64,000 bases of DNA from an uncultured Lachnospiraceae bacterium (GCA_910578085.1 CAJTPM010000001.1:152176-216175); one strand, 5' to 3'. Positions 7,760-17,461 are shown, counted from the first letter of the stretch. The notes: generated from the letters alone by a model not told the origin. A program made the numbers and translations.

Positions 7760-7943
7760 TCACTTCTCACTCTCCGCCAGCGATGCTTCTCCCCTTTGGC
7801 TGCAACATCTGTTACTTCCTGGCCATGGCGTTTTCTCCCTCCTTAACCGCAGCGTCCTTCGCTCCCCGGCCACGGCGCTTTTCACCTTTCAGCTGCAGCA
7901 TCTGTCACACTCACCATGGCGCTTTCTCACCCCTTGACCGCGC
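7760..7943. repeat. Imperfect tandem duplication of about 92 bases
   Basis: Two adjacent units (about 7760-7851 and 7852-7943) share the order 'CCTT(G/A)ACCGC ... AGCATCTGT.AC ... CCATGGCG.TTTCTC'. The second unit includes the last codons of the permease gene at 7927. The duplicated stretch therefore carries a decayed copy of the permease 3' end and fills the gap before the regulator gene. Confidence 0.6.
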
Positions 7944-8784
7944 CTGCCGTCATCCCCTTGATAATATACTTCTGCAGGAAAATATACACAATAATAACCG
8001 GAACCACCACCAGCGTCACCGCCGCGGCCATCAGGCCGTAGTTGGTGCCTTCCATGGAAGTCAGCTCATTGAGCAGCCTTGTGATCGCCCACATATCCTT
8101 TGTCCGCAGGAAGAACATCTGCGTAAACAGGTCATTATAACTCCACAGAAAGGAAAAGATCGCCACTGTCGCAAAGGAAGGTTTGGTAAGCGGCACCACC
8201 ACCTTAAAGAATGTCTGGAACGCATTGCTGCCTTCCATGTAGGCCGCCTCCTCCAGTTCGATGGGCAGCCCCCTGATATAGCCTGTGAGCACCACAATGG
8301 CGAAGGCCAGATTTCCCGCGATCTGCGGCAGGATCACCGACAGCATGGTTAAGAACCAGTTGCCCGTATTGGCAATTCCCCATCTTGTCTCCATCCGGGA
8401 CACCGGGATGATTGTCGCAAACACCGGAAACATCATGGCCGCCAGCACCATGGACTGTAAAAACCGGTTCAGCTTAAACTGATAGCGCACAAGCGCAAAG
8501 GACGCCATGCCCGCCAGGATGATCACCACCGCCGCCACCATGCAGGAAATAAAAATACTGTTTCTGTAGGCCCCGAAAATATTCAGATTCTGGAAGGCCC
8601 GCCTGTAGTTTGCCAGCGTAAACAGGTCCCCCACCGGCAGGGAAAAGGAATCCGCCAGAATTTTATCCTTCACCTTAAAAGAATTCTGTATCACCCATAC
8701 AATCGGGTAGATCGTCGTCAATGCCCAGAAGATCAGCACAATATAGATCAACACGGAGGATACTTCAAATTTTTTCTTTTTCAT
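7927..8784 (-). CDS. Carbohydrate ABC transporter permease, MalG type
   Basis: A 285-residue inner-membrane permease of the MalG/UgpE/LacG family with six membrane helices. The cytoplasmic EAA loop that docks the ATPase reads EEAAYMEGSNAFQTFFKVVVPLTKP, and the protein ends in the usual ITAGAVKG-like tail (MTAGAVKG). It starts 13 bases after its MalF-type partner and forms the channel with it. No ATPase gene is present in the locus, so a shared MsmK-type ATPase encoded elsewhere must energise it. The substrate is inferred from the neighbouring GH94 phosphorylase to be a chito-disaccharide. Confidence 0.93.
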   Translation of the reverse strand: MKKKKFEVSSVLIYIVLIFWALTTIYPIVWVIQNSFKVKDKILADSFSLPVGDLFTLANYRRAFQNLNIFGAYRNSIFISCMVAAVVIILAGMASFALVRYQFKLNRFLQSMVLAAMMFPVFATIIPVSRMETRWGIANTGNWFLTMLSVILPQIAGNLAFAIVVLTGYIRGLPIELEEAAYMEGSNAFQTFFKVVVPLTKPSFATVAIFSFLWSYNDLFTQMFFLRTKDMWAITRLLNELTSMEGTNYGLMAAAVTLVVVPVIIVYIFLQKYIIKGMTAGAVKG

Positions 8785-8797
8785 CGCCTGCTCCCCC

Positions 8798-9685
8798 TCA
8801 ATAATCTTTCTCTTTAAAAATACGGTTTACGATCTGGGAAGTGACTACCCCAAGCACCACCAACATGATCGCCAGCGCAGAACCATAGTCCACATTTTTC
8901 GCTTCCATCGTCTGATAATACATGTAAGTTCCCGTAAGAAACGTCGTTTTCAGCGGCATTCCCTTCGGAAACATGGTCCAGGGCAGATCAAATACTTTCA
9001 ATGCCCCTGTCACCGCCAACACCACACAGGTACAGATCACATTATGTAAAAGCGGCAGAGAAATGTAGCGTACCCGTTGAAACCGTGTGGCTCCGTCAAT
9101 GGCCGCAGACTCATACAGTTCTTCCGAAATATTGTTGAGTCCCGTGATCAGGATCACAAAATAGAATCCCACATACTGCCACATTACCGGCAGCATCATT
9201 GTAACTAACGCGATCCCCTCGCTCTTCCAGTCCGTCAGCGTAGTCTTTCCCATCGCCTCCAGCAGCTGATTCAACATCCCCTTATCATACAGAAAGATCA
9301 GGTTAAACATCAGGCCAAGGGCTGTAGCAGACACAACGATCGGAAAGAAGAAGACCGTACGGAAAAATTTCCCGCCCACTTTAATATTATCCACAAGCAG
9401 TGCCAGGACAATGGCGATCCCCACCTGCCCCACGATGGTCACAAGCATCATGATCAGCGTATTTTTCAGAGCGATCCCCACCACCGGATCCTGAAACAAT
9501 TCCACATAATTCAGATACCATGGATCATTCCACGCCGCATTCCTCTGCCCCAGCATCTTGATCTTCTGAAAGCTGTTTACAATATTCATAAAAAACGGAT
9601 AATACAGATAAACTATCATGAACAGAAACGCCGGTGTCAGAAAAACGGCCAGCGGCTTCTTATTCTTATATATATTTGCACCCAT
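8798..9685 (-). CDS. Carbohydrate ABC transporter permease, MalF type
   Basis: A 295-residue permease of the MalF/LacF/UgpA family. Six membrane helices are visible, starting with AVFLTPAFLFMIVYLYYPFFMN, and the EAA docking loop reads YESAAIDGATRFQRVRYISLPLL. A GGGTGGTGA site lies upstream of the ATG. It pairs with the downstream MalG-type protein. A stable intercistronic hairpin separates it from the binding-protein gene upstream, which should keep permease expression below that of the binding protein. Confidence 0.93.
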   Translation of the reverse strand: MGANIYKNKKPLAVFLTPAFLFMIVYLYYPFFMNIVNSFQKIKMLGQRNAAWNDPWYLNYVELFQDPVVGIALKNTLIMMLVTIVGQVGIAIVLALLVDNIKVGGKFFRTVFFFPIVVSATALGLMFNLIFLYDKGMLNQLLEAMGKTTLTDWKSEGIALVTMMLPVMWQYVGFYFVILITGLNNISEELYESAAIDGATRFQRVRYISLPLLHNVICTCVVLAVTGALKVFDLPWTMFPKGMPLKTTFLTGTYMYYQTMEAKNVDYGSALAIMLVVLGVVTSQIVNRIFKEKDY

Positions 9686-9770
9686 CCAAATTCACCACCC
9701 TCTATCAAACCCACAAACAGCATGCGCTCCACCCACAACTCTTCCGGCCGCACCCCCATCTTACCACAGA

Positions 9771-9791
9771 GGCAGGGATATCCTCCCTGCC
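9771..9791. terminator. Intercistronic hairpin between binding protein and permease genes
   Basis: GGCAGGGA (9771-9778) pairs with TCCCTGCC (9784-9791) across a five-base loop and is not followed by a T-run. This type of stem after a binding-protein gene stabilises the upstream mRNA or partly stops transcription. Confidence 0.55.
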
Positions 9792-9830
9792 CCGCCTGTC
9801 TTTACTAAATTATTTTCCAACTGATGTATT

Positions 9831-11162
9831 TCACTGCGCATCCTGGTAGGCTTCCAGCCCCTGGGCCACAGCATCCTCCGCTGAAACACCTCCGGTCACG
9901 ATCTCAGGCATCCCGTCAAATGTGGATACTCTGCAGTCCCCGTTGAAGATATCCTGCACCGCCCCTGTCAGGGATGTGGCCCCGGACATCATCTTCATTG
10001 ATTTCACCTGGAGCGGATTGAACTGCGCCTCATCCACTTCCGGTGCATTTTTCAGAGCAGATGCTGTATGCTGTGCAAATAACGGTACGATCTCGTCGGA
10101 TGTCATGTACTGTACAAAGCTCACTGCCGCTTCCCGCTTGGCGGGATCTTCCCAGGCTTTGGTTGAGATATAGTAACCCATGGAGAGACCGCCGATCAGA
10201 TCCGTGGCCTTCCTGTCTCCCTGCCCGGGCACATAAGTCACATCAAACTTCGCAAGTTTTTCCGCATCTAACGTCTCAGGATCCTCCGGATCAGACTGAC
10301 AGGAATTCACGATGCCGCCCACCTTCCAGGAACCGTCGATCAGAAATGCTGCCTTGCCGTCCATAAACATGGCAAATGTCTCATCGTCTGTTGCAGACAG
10401 TGTATTTTCGGGGAAATACCCCAGCTCATACAGTTCTTTGATATCGTTCATGCCTGCTACCCATGCTTTACCGCCATCGCTGTCCACCGACTCCGGCACC
10501 TGTAAATGGGTATCCGGTGAAGTATGATTGAAGATGGAGAACTCCCACCAGTAATGGGGGATGTTGCCCAGTGCGCATGCGATCGGCGCATACCCTGCAT
10601 CCCTGATCTTCTGACAGTCATCCTTAAACTGATCCCAGGTGTAGTCCGCTCCCGGCATGGAAACGCCCGCCGCATCCAGCACTTCCGTATTGACGAACAT
10701 CGCTTCCCAGAAACCGTTTACCGGAACCGCATATTTCTTGCCGTCCACCAGCGAAGCTGTGATCAGATCATCGTTCATATTTGCCGCATAATCCGGATAT
10801 TCGCCCCGGATCTCATCGATGGATACTACCTTGCCCGCCTCGATAAAGTTGTTGGCGTCCGCCCCGTTGAAGAAAAACAGTACATCCGGCTCGGAGCCCG
10901 TCTCGAAGTCTGTCAGAACTCTCGTCTTAAAGGTCTCATCGGAAGTCGCCGAAGCATCTTCCACTGTATTCCCGGTCTCCTTTTCCCAGGCCGCCACCGC
11001 ATTTTTAAAGTTCTGAGCGTTGCCGTCCTCCCCTGCGAAGGTGGTCGTCACATTCAGTTTCACGGAATCACCGGATCCTCCTTCTTTCCCGCCGCTTCCG
11101 CAGGCTGTCAGCGAAACCGCCATAACAGCCGCCAACGTTAATGCTGCCATTCTTTTCTTCAT
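9831..11162 (-). CDS. Extracellular sugar-binding lipoprotein (family 1)
   Basis: A signal peptide with lipobox LTAC (Cys at about residue 21) directs lipid anchoring on the outer face of the membrane. The body is a family-1 solute-binding protein (FAGEDGNAQNFKNAVAAWEKETGNTVE..., DVLFFFNGADANNF, and the typical AFLIDGSWKVGGI segment). It should capture the sugar and hand it to the two permeases encoded next. GGAGGG precedes the ATG at 11162. A separate promoter between the kinase gene and this gene would let it be strongly induced. The ligand is inferred, not shown, to be an N-acetylglucosamine-containing disaccharide. Confidence 0.93.
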   Translation of the reverse strand: MKKRMAALTLAAVMAVSLTACGSGGKEGGSGDSVKLNVTTTFAGEDGNAQNFKNAVAAWEKETGNTVEDASATSDETFKTRVLTDFETGSEPDVLFFFNGADANNFIEAGKVVSIDEIRGEYPDYAANMNDDLITASLVDGKKYAVPVNGFWEAMFVNTEVLDAAGVSMPGADYTWDQFKDDCQKIRDAGYAPIACALGNIPHYWWEFSIFNHTSPDTHLQVPESVDSDGGKAWVAGMNDIKELYELGYFPENTLSATDDETFAMFMDGKAAFLIDGSWKVGGIVNSCQSDPEDPETLDAEKLAKFDVTYVPGQGDRKATDLIGGLSMGYYISTKAWEDPAKREAAVSFVQYMTSDEIVPLFAQHTASALKNAPEVDEAQFNPLQVKSMKMMSGATSLTGAVQDIFNGDCRVSTFDGMPEIVTGGVSAEDAVAQGLEAYQDAQ

Positions 11163-11277
11163 GTTCTTCCCTCCCTGTTTTTCATTGCAGATACGCTGTC
11201 AGTGCACATTTTATTCCGCCTTTCCGGCTGTCCGTGAAACGCCGTCCGCCATCTGCCGTCTCCTGTTTCATACTCCT

Positions 11278-11306
11278 ATCATAAAGGATTCCGGAAGGAA
11301 TTGTAA
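11278..11306 (-). promoter_or_regulatory. Internal promoter before the sugar-binding protein gene
   Basis: On the minus strand TTACAA (11301-11306), 17 bases and TATGAT (11278-11283). The spacer carries a small dyad, ATTCC-TTCC-GGAAT, a possible regulator contact. The leader is about 110 bases. Confidence 0.55.
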
Positions 11307-11332
11307 TGACGGGATTTGTTATTATTTGTCTT

Positions 11333-13063
11333 TTATTGTTCTCCTTTATTGTCTATTTTGACGATTATTGTGCTGACGGTATATCCGTCCTTGTCACTTT
11401 TGATGGTAAGTCCACAGTCTCCCCCGTACAGGAGCTTTAATCTTTTGTTCACATTTTGTATACCCAGACTGACGGAGCGGGTTTCTCTCACATCTTTTTC
11501 CCCCAGCAGCTGCGCTATCTTCTCCCGGTCTTTGTCCGTCAGTTTTCCGTTGTTCATCACCTCAATGAACAGCCTATCCTCTTCTCTGGATATCCGGATG
11601 CGGATCTTCCCTTTTCCCGCAAAATTCACGCCGTGCTCGATGGCGTTCTCCAGAATCGGCTGCACGATCAGCCGGGGCACCATCACCTGCAGGCAGTTCT
11701 CGTCGATCTCCTTTGTGATCGACAGCTTTTCCCCAAACCGCCTGGAAATAATGTACAGATAGGCCTCCGCATAACTCATCTCCTCCGACAGGGGAATCAG
11801 CTGTTTCCGCCCCCGGTTCATGGTGGCTTCCAGCATGGTGGAGAGGGATTCTATCATCGCGCTGATCTTATAGTTCTCCGCCATCCTGGCTTCCCAGTTG
11901 ATGATCTCCAGCGTATTGTTCAGGAAATGGGGATTGATCTGGGACTGCAGCGCCATGATATTGGCGTCCCGCAGAGCTAACTCCTCCAGATAAATTTTCT
12001 CAAACTGATACTGTAATTTATCGGACATACTGTTGAAAGCCTCGTCCAGATCCGCAAACTCCTCATGCCTGGTATCCGTTTTCACATGAAAACCGTAATG
12101 CTCCTTCTCGATCTCCTTGTAGGCATCCCGCAGGGCCCCGATCGGTTTGTTGACGCTCTGATGGAAAAAGACAAACACGACAATAATAAGCGGTATCATA
12201 AACACCGCCAGCATAATCAGCAGATACCGGAGCACTACCGTCTCCCCGGCGATCACCGACTCGTCCAGTGTCACCGCATAGGCCGTCTTATGCCAGCCGC
12301 TGTCCAACCGCATATAAATATAGGCTTTCTCCCCTCTGTGGTAATAGTGAGGCTTTTCCATATCCTTCTCTTCAATCAGCGTAAGGCAGGGATCTTCCTC
12401 ATACACCCCAAAGACGGAGACGTCATCGATGAACACATCTCCCTCATGAAACCCCCAGATGGCCCGCAATCCGCCGAACATATCCTCCACATTCAGCTCC
12501 ATCGTCAGCACCGCAAAAGGCCTGAAATTGCTGTCCACTATATTTCTGACCATATACATTCTGCCGTGGATATTCACGAACACAATAGAAGTATCCAGAT
12601 CCCTGCTCAGTTCCATGACCTCCTCCAGGGCATAGTCCATAAAAGCCTTTGCATCATAATAGTCCTGGTAGGTCATACAGGCATTCTCCGGATCATGGAT
12701 AAAATAGAGATACGTCAGGTTGAAATCCGTGTTGACCCGATAATGCTGGATAATAAAATTCGAGGCGGTCCGATTTAACTTCACATCGTCCCCATCCTGC
12801 AAGTATCTGGCATACCCCTCTTTCAACATAGGCTGGTAGGAAGCTTCCTTGGAAGACTCCATGGCCTGTTTCAGCCTGAGTTCGCACAGCTCAATGGATT
12901 TGTCCGCAGAGGTCATGATGGTGTTCTGAAGCTGCCTGTCCATGCGCTTTGACACAAAAAACAGCAACATAATAGAAATCAGAAGAAAGGGAAGAAACCA
13001 GCCGGCAGCTAACATCTTGATCATACTCCACTTTAACTGCCTGCTTCTTCCCGCCTTTTTCAT
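11333..13063 (-). CDS. Sensor histidine kinase, YesM type
   Basis: A membrane kinase with a first helix at about 15-35 (MLAAGWFLPFLLISIMLLFFVS), an extracellular sensor of about 240 residues (CACHE-like), a second helix (VLRYLLIMLAVFMIPLIIVVFVFF), a HAMP segment, the YesM His_kinase core (LQSQINPHFLNNTLEIINWEARM, phospho-acceptor His in NPHFL) and an HATPase domain with the N box (ILENAIEHG) and SLGIQNVNKRL. It should sense the sugar, directly or through the binding protein, and phosphorylate the YesN-like regulator at the end of the cluster. It is unusual that kinase and regulator genes are separated by the importer genes. Confidence 0.93.
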   Translation of the reverse strand: MKKAGRSRQLKWSMIKMLAAGWFLPFLLISIMLLFFVSKRMDRQLQNTIMTSADKSIELCELRLKQAMESSKEASYQPMLKEGYARYLQDGDDVKLNRTASNFIIQHYRVNTDFNLTYLYFIHDPENACMTYQDYYDAKAFMDYALEEVMELSRDLDTSIVFVNIHGRMYMVRNIVDSNFRPFAVLTMELNVEDMFGGLRAIWGFHEGDVFIDDVSVFGVYEEDPCLTLIEEKDMEKPHYYHRGEKAYIYMRLDSGWHKTAYAVTLDESVIAGETVVLRYLLIMLAVFMIPLIIVVFVFFHQSVNKPIGALRDAYKEIEKEHYGFHVKTDTRHEEFADLDEAFNSMSDKLQYQFEKIYLEELALRDANIMALQSQINPHFLNNTLEIINWEARMAENYKISAMIESLSTMLEATMNRGRKQLIPLSEEMSYAEAYLYIISRRFGEKLSITKEIDENCLQVMVPRLIVQPILENAIEHGVNFAGKGKIRIRISREEDRLFIEVMNNGKLTDKDREKIAQLLGEKDVRETRSVSLGIQNVNKRLKLLYGGDCGLTIKSDKDGYTVSTIIVKIDNKGEQ

Positions 13064-13196
13064 GGTTCTTCCCTCTCGTACATCATAAACACCGTTTCCC
13101 GGACTGTACAGTGAATCCTCTGCTTCTGCTTTGCCGGACCGTGCACCCGATTTCCGGCTCTTTCCTCACTCTGTGCGGACATCTTTCTCCACAGTC

Positions 13197-14609
13197 CTAC
13201 AGTTCCAGAAATCTCTCGTAGATCCCGCAGACCTGCTTTGCCTCCTCTTCCCCGGGCATCTCACAGAAAATTCTGAGAAGAGGTTCTGTCCCGGAAAATC
13301 TGGCCGTCACCCAGCCGCCGTTTTTAAAATAAACCTTACTGCCGTCCAGATAGGACACCTTCTCAACTTCAAAGGGCAGCTCCGGCAGTTCTTTCGCCTC
13401 AAGAAGCGTCTTTTTGATGCGGTCCTTCTTCTCCTGATTAAACTTGTAATCCCGCTCCTCCATATAGATCTTACCGCACTCTGCCTCGATATCGTCAAAG
13501 ATCTCGGAAAGCTTTTTCCCCGTAACCGCCATCATCTCCACCAAAAGAGCAGCCGCATAGATCCCGTCCTTTCCCTTGATATGACCGCGCACTGTAAGGC
13601 CTCCCGAAGACTCGCCGCCGATCACCGCCCCGGTGGCATACATCTTCGCTGAGATATGTTTGAACCCCACGGGAACTTCATAACAGCTTTCCCCGAACTT
13701 CTCCGCCAGTCTGTCCAGGGTGTGAGTAGTGCAGATATTGCGGACCACCGGCCCCCTCCAGTTTCTGTACTTTACAAGATAGTAGTATAACAGCACCAGG
13801 ATATCGTTGGGATGCAGAAATCTCCCCCTGTCATCGATGACGCCGATCCTGTCCGCGTCGCCGTCCGTAGCGATACCGATATCACAGTTTTTATCCAGCA
13901 CATAATTCTGCAATGCCCGCAGCGTCGTAGCGGTAGGCGCGGGCAGCTTTCCGCCGAACAGCGTGTCGTGCCGCTCATGGATCGTCTCCACATCGCACCT
14001 TGCCGTCAGCAGGATGATCTTTAAGGAAGTCTCGCTGACACCATACATCGGATCAAGCGCCACCTTGAGGCCCGCCTCCCTGATCTTTTTCATATCCACT
14101 GCAGAAATGATCTCATCCAGATATTCATTGAGCGGATAGATCTCCTGGATCAGCCCCTGTTCCAGTGCCCTTTCATATTCCATCTCCTCCACCGGAATAT
14201 CCGTGATATTCTCAATATAATTTTCTATATCGGATGTCTGTATCTCATCCGCATCCCGCCCGCCGGCTGTAAATACCTTAATCCCGTTGTAGAGCGCCGG
14301 GTTATGGCTGGCCGTGATCATCATGCCATAGGGCAGCTCATGCTTCATCACATAGAACATCACCAAAGGCGTCGGTGCCGATTTATTGATCAGATAGGCC
14401 GTGATCCCCTCTTTCGCAAACACCATGCCGGCCCACTGCATGGCCTCCTTGGACAGAAACCGTCTGTCATAGCCCAGCACGATTCCTTTCTCCGTCGCTT
14501 TTTCCGCATGCATTTTATCCGCCAGCGCCTTCGCCAGGATCTGGATATTTTCTTTTGTAAACTCATCCCCGATGACGGCTCTCCAGCCGCCTGTCCCAAA
14601 TTTGATCAT
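13197..14609 (-). CDS. Phosphohexomutase (phosphoglucomutase/phosphomannomutase family)
   Basis: All four active-site loops of the alpha-D-phosphohexomutase family are present: phosphoserine loop TASHNP (Ser101), metal loop DGDADR, sugar loop GGESSGG and phosphate loop RFSGTEPLLRI. About 470 residues, the usual length. I place the start at the ATG at 14609 (MIKFGTGGWR), which matches the family N terminus; an upstream in-frame ATG would add 12 unlike residues. It lies just behind the GH94 phosphorylase. If that enzyme makes GlcNAc-1-phosphate, this one would convert it to GlcNAc-6-phosphate for the amino-sugar pathway. That specificity is inference; glucose- or mannose-phosphate are alternatives. 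Confidence 0.9.
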   Translation of the reverse strand: MIKFGTGGWRAVIGDEFTKENIQILAKALADKMHAEKATEKGIVLGYDRRFLSKEAMQWAGMVFAKEGITAYLINKSAPTPLVMFYVMKHELPYGMMITASHNPALYNGIKVFTAGGRDADEIQTSDIENYIENITDIPVEEMEYERALEQGLIQEIYPLNEYLDEIISAVDMKKIREAGLKVALDPMYGVSETSLKIILLTARCDVETIHERHDTLFGGKLPAPTATTLRALQNYVLDKNCDIGIATDGDADRIGVIDDRGRFLHPNDILVLLYYYLVKYRNWRGPVVRNICTTHTLDRLAEKFGESCYEVPVGFKHISAKMYATGAVIGGESSGGLTVRGHIKGKDGIYAAALLVEMMAVTGKKLSEIFDDIEAECGKIYMEERDYKFNQEKKDRIKKTLLEAKELPELPFEVEKVSYLDGSKVYFKNGGWVTARFSGTEPLLRIFCEMPGEEEAKQVCGIYERFLEL

Positions 14610-14705
14610 GTCTGTAACCCTCTCTCCCTCTTCTGTGCCATACATTCCGCTTCAAATGCTGAGAATCCCTTCTCCATCATGCCTGGAAACTCCTGTGCAG
14701 TTCCT

Positions 14706-17111
14706 TCACTGCTTCCCGGAATCCCCCATCACGATTTTTACCTTATGCTCCGTCCCCGGTGCCATCACCGGAATCTTTTTCGCCAGTTCTCCGTCCAGCC
14801 AGATCTCTTTTACTCCCTTCATGACGCCTTCCGGATTCTCCACCCGGATATGGAATGCGGCGCCCCGCCACTGCCTTACCGCCTGAAAACCTTTCCAGTC
14901 TGCCGGAATACAGGGATCGATCTCCAGATGATCCATCTGCGGCCTGATGCCCAGGATATAGCGTGTGGAAGAAAAATAGGCCCATCCGCCTGTGCCGGTC
15001 ATAAAAGGATGCCTCGCCCGGCCGAAGGCGGCATGATCTTTTCCCATCACAAACTGACAGTAAGAGTAAGGTTCTGATTCTCTTATCTCTATCTTATCAT
15101 TTTGGTAGTAAGGACACAAGGCATTAAAAAATTCTATGGCAAGATCCCCTCTGCCCAGTTTACATTCCGCCGCCCAGGCCCAGGGATTCGGATGGGAGAA
15201 GATGGCCCCGTTTTCCTTGACGCCCGGATACACTCTGGTGACAAAACCGATATCGTCGTCAGGCGCCGTGTAGGAAGGCGCGTTTAACATAATGCCGTAG
15301 GGCGTAAACAGATATTCCCTGACACTGTCCATGGCCTGCCTTCCTCTCTCTGCAGATGCCGCTCCGGAGAGCACAGCCCAGGCGTTGGACTCCAGATGCA
15401 CTCTGCCCTCTTTATCCTCCGAAGTGCCGATCCGCTTTCCGTTTTTCGTGATGCCCCGGATAAACCACTTTCCGTCCCAGAGCTGTTCATCACAGACAGC
15501 TTTTACCTGCTCAGCCATCGCCCGGTATGTGCGGACATCCCCGTCTCTTCCCAGATACTCCGCTGCCTCCAGAAAGTTCCGGATGGCCCAGTAATGCAGG
15601 AAGGATACAAGCGCGCTCTCCCCGCCGCCCAGATTCAGGCAGTCGTTCCAGTCCGCCCGAAGTCCCTTGCAGATACCGCTCTCCCCCACCTGCCTGTGAG
15701 AAAAATCGAGGATCTTCTTCATGTGCTCATAAACAGTATCTTCCCCGCCGTCCGCATAGGTGACCATTTCGTCCAGAAATGCCGTCTCCCCGGTTTCCTT
15801 CACATACTCCACAATGGCGGGAACCAGCCACAGCGCATCGTCCGAGCAGGCATCCTTCAGGCCGTGGATCATATTTTTTCTGTCAAACTCCGGTATCACC
15901 GTAGGCGATTTGAAAGGTTTCACCTCTGCATCCGGTTCAAACCACTCCGGCTGAAACAGATGAAGCCCATAGCCCTCCGACACCAGCCCCCGCAGCAGTT
16001 CCACAATGCGCTTCCTGCATTTCTCCGGGTTGGAGTGGGGGATCGCCATGGCATCCTGGGCCGTATCCCGATACCCCAGGCCTACCCTTCCCCCCACCTC
16101 GATAAAGGAGGCAAATCGGGAGAACATCACGTTGATCTCCGCCTGATAAAGCGTCCAGATATTGGTCATTGTATTGAGCCCCTGATTAGGCGTATGGATC
16201 TGAAGCTTCGCAAGCTTTTCCTCCCAGAAGGCCGCCATATCCGCATAGGCCGCATCTACCGCGGCAAAACCACTGTATTTTTGCCGTATCTTCCTGCCGG
16301 CCTCCCTGTTCCCCTCCCCCAGGAAAAACAGGATCCGTTTCTCCTCTCCGGGCTGCAGCGTAATATCCTTCTGCAGCGCGCCGCAGTGATTGTTCCCCTT
16401 CTCAAAGGAGCCGCCGCATTTTCCGTTTATCACCGCCACAGGGTTATCCTCGGTGTGATAGGCTCCCAGAAACTTATCCCGCAGACAGTCGAATCCGTCC
16501 GGCGTTTCACTCATGGTAAAATACTGATAGCCGAACTCTTCATAGAAAAGATCATGTTCGATAATACCGTCCTCGAAGCTGCTGCCGGCACAGTACATGC
16601 TCATCTGAAAATTCTGGTTATCGATCATAATATGATGAAAAGAAAACTCACAGTAGGAAAAGACCTGCAGCCGTCTCGGTCTGTCCCCTGTGTTTTTGAT
16701 CTTCACATCCCAGATCTCCACCGCATCTCCTCTGGGCACAAAAAGCTTCTCGCTGGCCTGAATTCTATTGTAGCAGCATTCATAGACCGAGTAGGAAAGC
16801 CCGTGGCGGCAGGTGTATTTTGCCTCATCTAAAGGTTTTCCCACGGGCTGCCAGGAAATGCTGAAATAGTCCCCGGTCTCCGCATCCCGCAGATACACAT
16901 AATGCCCCGGTCTGTCCATGGGAACCGCATTTCCGCGGAACCTCGTCACTCTGTGATATTCCGGCGTTTTATAAAACATATAACCCCCTGCCGTATGGTT
17001 CACCACCACACAGGTGTCCTCCACCCCCAGATAATTGGTCCAGGAAACCGGCAGGTCCACCCGGTCTATCACATATTCTCTTTTTTCATCCTCAAAATGC
17101 CCGTACTGCAT
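14706..17111 (-). CDS. chbP: GH94 glycoside phosphorylase, probably N,N'-diacetylchitobiose phosphorylase
   Basis: The 801 residues cover the full GH94 architecture: N-terminal beta sandwich (about 1-270), helical linker, (alpha/alpha)6 barrel with the catalytic acid Asp490 in ADWNDCLNLGGGES, and a C-terminal jelly roll. From memory of the family it follows the Vibrio proteolyticus chitobiose phosphorylase closely (MxYGxFxxxxREYVI, EYHRVTRFR, SYCQFVMGKDH), more so than cellobiose or cellodextrin phosphorylases. The reaction would be (GlcNAc)2 + phosphate to GlcNAc-1-phosphate + GlcNAc in the cytosol. GGGAGGAGG lies 7 bases before the ATG. A TATACT -10 box (17198-17203, minus) with a poor -35 suggests an activator-dependent promoter. 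The mutase, importer and two-component system follow. Confidence 0.85.
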   Translation of the reverse strand: MQYGHFEDEKREYVIDRVDLPVSWTNYLGVEDTCVVVNHTAGGYMFYKTPEYHRVTRFRGNAVPMDRPGHYVYLRDAETGDYFSISWQPVGKPLDEAKYTCRHGLSYSVYECCYNRIQASEKLFVPRGDAVEIWDVKIKNTGDRPRRLQVFSYCEFSFHHIMIDNQNFQMSMYCAGSSFEDGIIEHDLFYEEFGYQYFTMSETPDGFDCLRDKFLGAYHTEDNPVAVINGKCGGSFEKGNNHCGALQKDITLQPGEEKRILFFLGEGNREAGRKIRQKYSGFAAVDAAYADMAAFWEEKLAKLQIHTPNQGLNTMTNIWTLYQAEINVMFSRFASFIEVGGRVGLGYRDTAQDAMAIPHSNPEKCRKRIVELLRGLVSEGYGLHLFQPEWFEPDAEVKPFKSPTVIPEFDRKNMIHGLKDACSDDALWLVPAIVEYVKETGETAFLDEMVTYADGGEDTVYEHMKKILDFSHRQVGESGICKGLRADWNDCLNLGGGESALVSFLHYWAIRNFLEAAEYLGRDGDVRTYRAMAEQVKAVCDEQLWDGKWFIRGITKNGKRIGTSEDKEGRVHLESNAWAVLSGAASAERGRQAMDSVREYLFTPYGIMLNAPSYTAPDDDIGFVTRVYPGVKENGAIFSHPNPWAWAAECKLGRGDLAIEFFNALCPYYQNDKIEIRESEPYSYCQFVMGKDHAAFGRARHPFMTGTGGWAYFSSTRYILGIRPQMDHLEIDPCIPADWKGFQAVRQWRGAAFHIRVENPEGVMKGVKEIWLDGELAKKIPVMAPGTEHKVKIVMGDSGKQ

Positions 17112-17364
17112 AAAAACCTCCTCCCTGTCATACCCCTTTTTTCTTCTTCGCTATCCGTTCCTGCAGCGCGCTGAATACCCTTCATTCCGCCACTTTCAGT
17201 ATAGCGTGAAACCCGTTCTTTCGATATTGTGTTTTATGTGAAAATTTGATTATTTTTGTCGCAATGATCCAAAGTGATCGGGCAATGAAGGCGGCCCACA
17301 TGCCGCTCTGGCGGCTAATTTCCTTATGTGGACCTGCGTAATCGAGCAGGGAATGCTTTCTTCC

Positions 17365-17430
17365 CCTGCTTGCGCGCCGGGCACCCGTCAGCTTCTGCTG
17401 ATATATTTCCTATGGGTGCCCGTGTACATA
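17365..17430. repeat. Dispersed intergenic repeat, copy 1 (hairpin-forming)
   Basis: About 66 bases, nearly 80% identical by eye to 20294-20360. The core CGGGCACCC (17378-17386) pairs with GGGTGCCCG (17414-17422), and an inner TCAGC/GCTGA stem (17388-17401) sits in its loop. It lies in the gap between the GH94 promoter and the NlpC terminator. Confidence 0.55.
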
Positions 17431-17461
17431 AAAAGAGCTGCTGCATCTATGCAACAGCTCT
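17429..17461 (-). terminator. Terminator of the NlpC/P60 gene
   Basis: On the minus strand a 13-base stem with one mismatch (AGAGCTGTTGCAT pairing with ATGCAGCAGCTCT) is followed by TTTTTAT. It lies 54 bases after the stop at 17515. Confidence 0.8.
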
